From NCBI GenBank assembly GCA_964500225.1, contig CAZCOA010000053.1, positions 1-16,415 of the forward strand: a stretch of DNA of 16,415 bases, read 5' to 3'. Both the position numbers and the translations under genes were made by a program. Source of the stretch: JAAYDY01 sp964500225 (GTDB taxonomy: Bacteria > Planctomycetota > Phycisphaerae > FEN-1346 > JAACEH01). The notes under the pieces were generated by a model. That model was given only the letters and a program-made list of their open reading frames with translations. It searched no databases and had not been told where the DNA came from. Positions 13,993 through 16,415 of the stretch are shown here, one piece after another (within the stretch, counting starts at the first letter, position 1; each line of letters opens with the position of its first letter).

Positions 13993-16021
13993 AGGTGCGT
14001 TTGACTCGTAGCAATTCGGCGACGCTCCAGGCCTGGGCAACGCATCCGCGAGGCGTGTGCGGCGCGTCGCCGTCGAAAATCTCGTTGATGGACCCCAGCG
14101 CTCCGTCGTCCAGGTTGCCCAGGGCGGCATCGACGAGTTGCTGGGCCTCGTGACGCGCCACCGACGGCACCTCGGCCGTGGCCATGAGGGCATCGATATA
14201 GGCTCCCAGCAGCCAAGCCCAGACCGTGCCCTGGTGATAAGCCCGATCACGTTCGAACCAATTTCCAACGTACCTTCCGTGGTAATTCGGGTCGTCCTGC
14301 GGCAGGGTGCGTATCCCGAACGGCGTCAGCAACTTGCGGCGAACCATGTCCACCACGTGCCGGCCCTGCTCGCCCGTGATCGGCGCGTGCGGCAAAGATA
14401 CGGCGAACAACTGGTTCGGCCGAATCGTCGCGTCGGCGCCGCGTTCGTTGACGCAATCGTAGAGGCACCGCAGCGACGGATTCCAGAAAACGCGGCGGAA
14501 CGCCTCGGTGATGTCCTTGCGGTGGCGCACGGCATCCGGCGGCGGCAGACCCAGCCAATGGGCCCAGTCGGCCGCCACGTGTAGAGCCGACACCCACAGG
14601 GCGTTAATCTCGACGGCCTTGCCCCAGCGCGGCGTGAACACCGTGTCGCCGCACTTGGCGTCCATCCAGGTCAACTGCGTCCCCGGGTCGCCGGCCACGA
14701 TCAGGCCGTCGGCGTCGGCGTGAATGTTGAATCGCGTGCCGCGATAATACCGGTCGATGATCTCGACTGCCGCGGGCCACAGCGTGTCGCGCAGAAAGTC
14801 GCGGTACCTCGTCTCGCGGATCAGGGCTTCGGCCGCCTGGATGAACCACAGGGCAGAATCCACCGAGTTGTACGACACGTGGTCGCCCGAATCCTCAAAA
14901 CGGTTGGGCAGCATCCCCTCGTTGACCAGGCCTGCAAACAGGGACAGCACCTCACAAGCCAGGTCCAACCTCCCCGTCTCGATACACAGACCCCGCAGAG
15001 CGATCATGGCGTCGCGGCCCCAGTCGGCAAACCAGGGATAGCCGGCCAGAATGCTGACGGGTTGGTCGTCGCCCTGGCCGCGCTGGACCAGAAACTGGTC
15101 GGCGGCAATGACGAGGGCCTGTTCGCGCAGGTCGCGCGGGGAGGCCAGGCCGATCAGCTCTCGACGTCGCTGTAGCTCCCCCTCGCGGGCCTCGGCGAAC
15201 GTCACCGGATCTTGTGATGAACTGACGTTGGCCGTCACGGTCACCGACGGCGACACCGCCAGATCCACCGTCAGCGTGCCGACGCGCAGCACGTCTTCCA
15301 GATGATCCTGCCCTCGCAAGGCTTCCTGACGACGATGCAGCCGGTTGTACCAGATCGGGCCAAGTTCGGCCTGCCCCTCGGTGGCATGAATGTAGAGGAA
15401 ACGTCCCTCGTCGATAGGCAGACGGAATCCGATGCCCGCGCCGCTCAGGTCGGCTTTCAGATCGCGCCGTTCGTGCCCCAGGTGATGGAAGTCCCGCATC
15501 GCCACAAATGGCGACAGGATCAGCCGCGCATCGCCCAGCGGCCCCGAGGCCGCATACTGAATCAGCACGCAGTTCTGCCCGTGGACCATGACCAGACGCT
15601 TGGTCAACCGAACGTCGCCGACGCGCCATCGCCACATTGGCAGCGGATCAAGGCAAAATTCCTCAAGCAGCGTGTAGCCGCCCGGGAAAAACCCATCGCG
15701 GTACTCGACCGTGCTGAGACTATGGCGCTGGCCGGCGAGCACAAGAATCTCGTCGAGGTGACTCAACAGGACGCGCCGGTCCAACGGCGGCTTCAGCGCC
15801 GCCACCAGCAGCCCGTGGTACCGCCGGGTGTCGCACCCGAGAATACTGCTCGACGAGTAGCCGCCCAGGCCGTTCGTCAGAAGGTACTCGCGGTCGAGGG
15901 CCCACTGGACATCCTGCAAGGCTTCGTGGCCGGCAACATAGGTCCACATCAGGCTGCTGCCTCCCGGAGGATGCGAGGTCGGAGGGTCTGGCGGATCGTG
16001 TCGGAGCAAGGTCTTTCCCAT
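13982..16021 (-). CDS. Glycogen debranching enzyme (archaeal-type amylo-alpha-1,6-glucosidase)
   Basis: A 679-residue protein with the two-part architecture of archaeal-type debranching enzymes. The N-terminal domain (about 35-260) contains REYLLTNGLGGYSSSS and CDTRRYHGLLVAAL. The C-terminal (alpha/alpha)6 GDE_C domain (about 300-675) has PWFADWGRDAMIAL (WGRD at 334-337), WMDAKCGD with D454, RWGKAVEINALW with E471, and AYHQGTVWAWLLGAY. D and E in these motifs are the expected catalytic pair. It should hydrolyse alpha-1,6 branch points of glycogen in the cytoplasm. ATG 16021 is chosen with GGGAG 8 bases upstream; a second ATG at 15949 with GGGAGG 10 bases upstream is also possible and is closer to the conserved start. 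No other glycogen gene is in the window; a hypothetical exported protein follows in the operon. Confidence 0.93.
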   Translation of the reverse strand: MGKTLLRHDPPDPPTSHPPGGSSLMWTYVAGHEALQDVQWALDREYLLTNGLGGYSSSSILGCDTRRYHGLLVAALKPPLDRRVLLSHLDEILVLAGQRHSLSTVEYRDGFFPGGYTLLEEFCLDPLPMWRWRVGDVRLTKRLVMVHGQNCVLIQYAASGPLGDARLILSPFVAMRDFHHLGHERRDLKADLSGAGIGFRLPIDEGRFLYIHATEGQAELGPIWYNRLHRRQEALRGQDHLEDVLRVGTLTVDLAVSPSVTVTANVSSSQDPVTFAEAREGELQRRRELIGLASPRDLREQALVIAADQFLVQRGQGDDQPVSILAGYPWFADWGRDAMIALRGLCIETGRLDLACEVLSLFAGLVNEGMLPNRFEDSGDHVSYNSVDSALWFIQAAEALIRETRYRDFLRDTLWPAAVEIIDRYYRGTRFNIHADADGLIVAGDPGTQLTWMDAKCGDTVFTPRWGKAVEINALWVSALHVAADWAHWLGLPPPDAVRHRKDITEAFRRVFWNPSLRCLYDCVNERGADATIRPNQLFAVSLPHAPITGEQGRHVVDMVRRKLLTPFGIRTLPQDDPNYHGRYVGNWFERDRAYHQGTVWAWLLGAYIDALMATAEVPSVARHEAQQLVDAALGNLDDGALGSINEIFDGDAPHTPRGCVAQAWSVAELLRVKRTYEL

Positions 16022-16096
16022 GGCGGCAACTCCCGGCAACAGTGGGAATGCGGGACTCTCGCAGCCCCACGGCTGCGGCGCTTACCGACAACCCTC

Positions 16097-16126
16097 AGTA
16101 TAAGCCCGATGCCCTCACTGCGGCAA
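16097..16126 (-). promoter_or_regulatory. Candidate promoter of the debranching enzyme operon
   Basis: On the minus strand TTGCCG (16126-16121), an 18-base spacer and TATACT (16102-16097, 5/6). It would give a leader of about 70 bases. Confidence 0.5.
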
Positions 16127-16164
16127 GCGGTTAGTCCGGGCCATTTCGTCCGGGGTATAGTCTC

Positions 16165-16192
16165 TTGCCGCAGCGCCGCCGAAAACGATAAT
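16165..16192 (+). promoter_or_regulatory. Candidate promoter of the right-edge gene
   Basis: TTGCCG (16165-16170), a 16-base spacer and GATAAT (16187-16192, 5/6), with the start about 35 bases before the ATG at 16234. It is divergent from the debranching enzyme promoter. Confidence 0.4.
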
Positions 16193-16233
16193 GAGGTCGT
16201 CGCTGTGGCATACGGTATCCGACGGGAAAGACC

Positions 16234-16415
16234 ATGACGGCCCTGGACAATCTGAGAGCAATGCGGCAGACGGCGGCGCCGATCCTCGAAGGGCTACTCG
16301 CCTGCTTCGATCTGCGGATCGTTCACGACGGCCGACGGGCCTGGCTGCCTTACGGAACGCTGCCCCCCCTGCCGCGGCTGCCCGTGTCGGCCGACACGCC
16401 GCCGTCCAGTCGCCT
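16234..16415 (+). CDS. Partial hypothetical protein, N-terminal 60 residues
   Basis: An open frame starting MTALDNLRAMRQTAAPILEG and running off the right edge. GGGAAAG lies a few bases upstream as a weak ribosome binding site, and a candidate promoter precedes it. Residues 1-37 look like amphipathic helices (PILEGLLACFDLRIVHDGRRAW), followed by a Pro-rich stretch (GTLPPLPRLPVSADTPPSS). No family is recognised from this fragment, and there is no signal peptide or membrane segment in it. Confidence 0.5.
   Translation, partial: MTALDNLRAMRQTAAPILEGLLACFDLRIVHDGRRAWLPYGTLPPLPRLPVSADTPPSSR

Overview
The window is GC-rich, densely coding bacterial DNA that I would assign to the Planctomycetota (Phycisphaerae-like). 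The grounds are a multipass M50 peptidase fused to an HlyD-type domain, paired with a GAF-HlyD adaptor, and next to them a surface-type protein whose N-terminus carries an EPLEQRIVL motif of the LEPR/LEQR kind seen in planctomycetal exported proteins. The taxon is an inference; there is no rRNA here. No CRISPR array, transposase or phage gene was seen.

Layout. Positions 1-691 (minus) hold the N-terminal part of a repeat-rich, beta-solenoid-like protein that runs off the left edge. After about 460 non-coding bases comes a tight two-gene minus-strand operon: a GAF-GAF-TM-HlyD adaptor (3337-5262), then the M50-HlyD membrane protein (1154-3325). A divergent promoter region separates it from a small secreted protein with 14 cysteines (5564-5908, plus). 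Two minus-strand genes follow: a stand-alone STAS protein and an ebo-like member of the nucleotide pyrophosphatase/alkaline phosphatase superfamily. Upstream of the latter lie an intrinsic terminator and tRNA-Ala(CGC), which has a near-consensus promoter.

The plus strand from about 8000 to 9700 carries a 34-residue single-pass membrane microprotein with its own promoter and a perfect ribosome binding site, then folE (GTP cyclohydrolase I), then an ArsR-type repressor with a long structured leader and a textbook terminator. The right part is minus strand: an archaeal-type glycogen debranching enzyme overlapping a two-TM hypothetical protein, and, from a strong separate promoter, hflX translationally coupled to a secreted HExxH metalloprotease. 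A partial unknown plus-strand gene leaves the right edge.

How the genes fit together. The left third reads as an export module (adaptor plus membrane protease-like protein) with a candidate exported protein downstream; that functional link is inferred. The rest is mostly housekeeping: folate/pterin synthesis, ribosome-associated GTPase, glycogen breakdown and tRNA. The most interesting items are the export pair with its neighbour, the cysteine-rich secreted protein, the microprotein, the likely CTG start of hflX, and the altered metal site of the phosphatase-superfamily protein.
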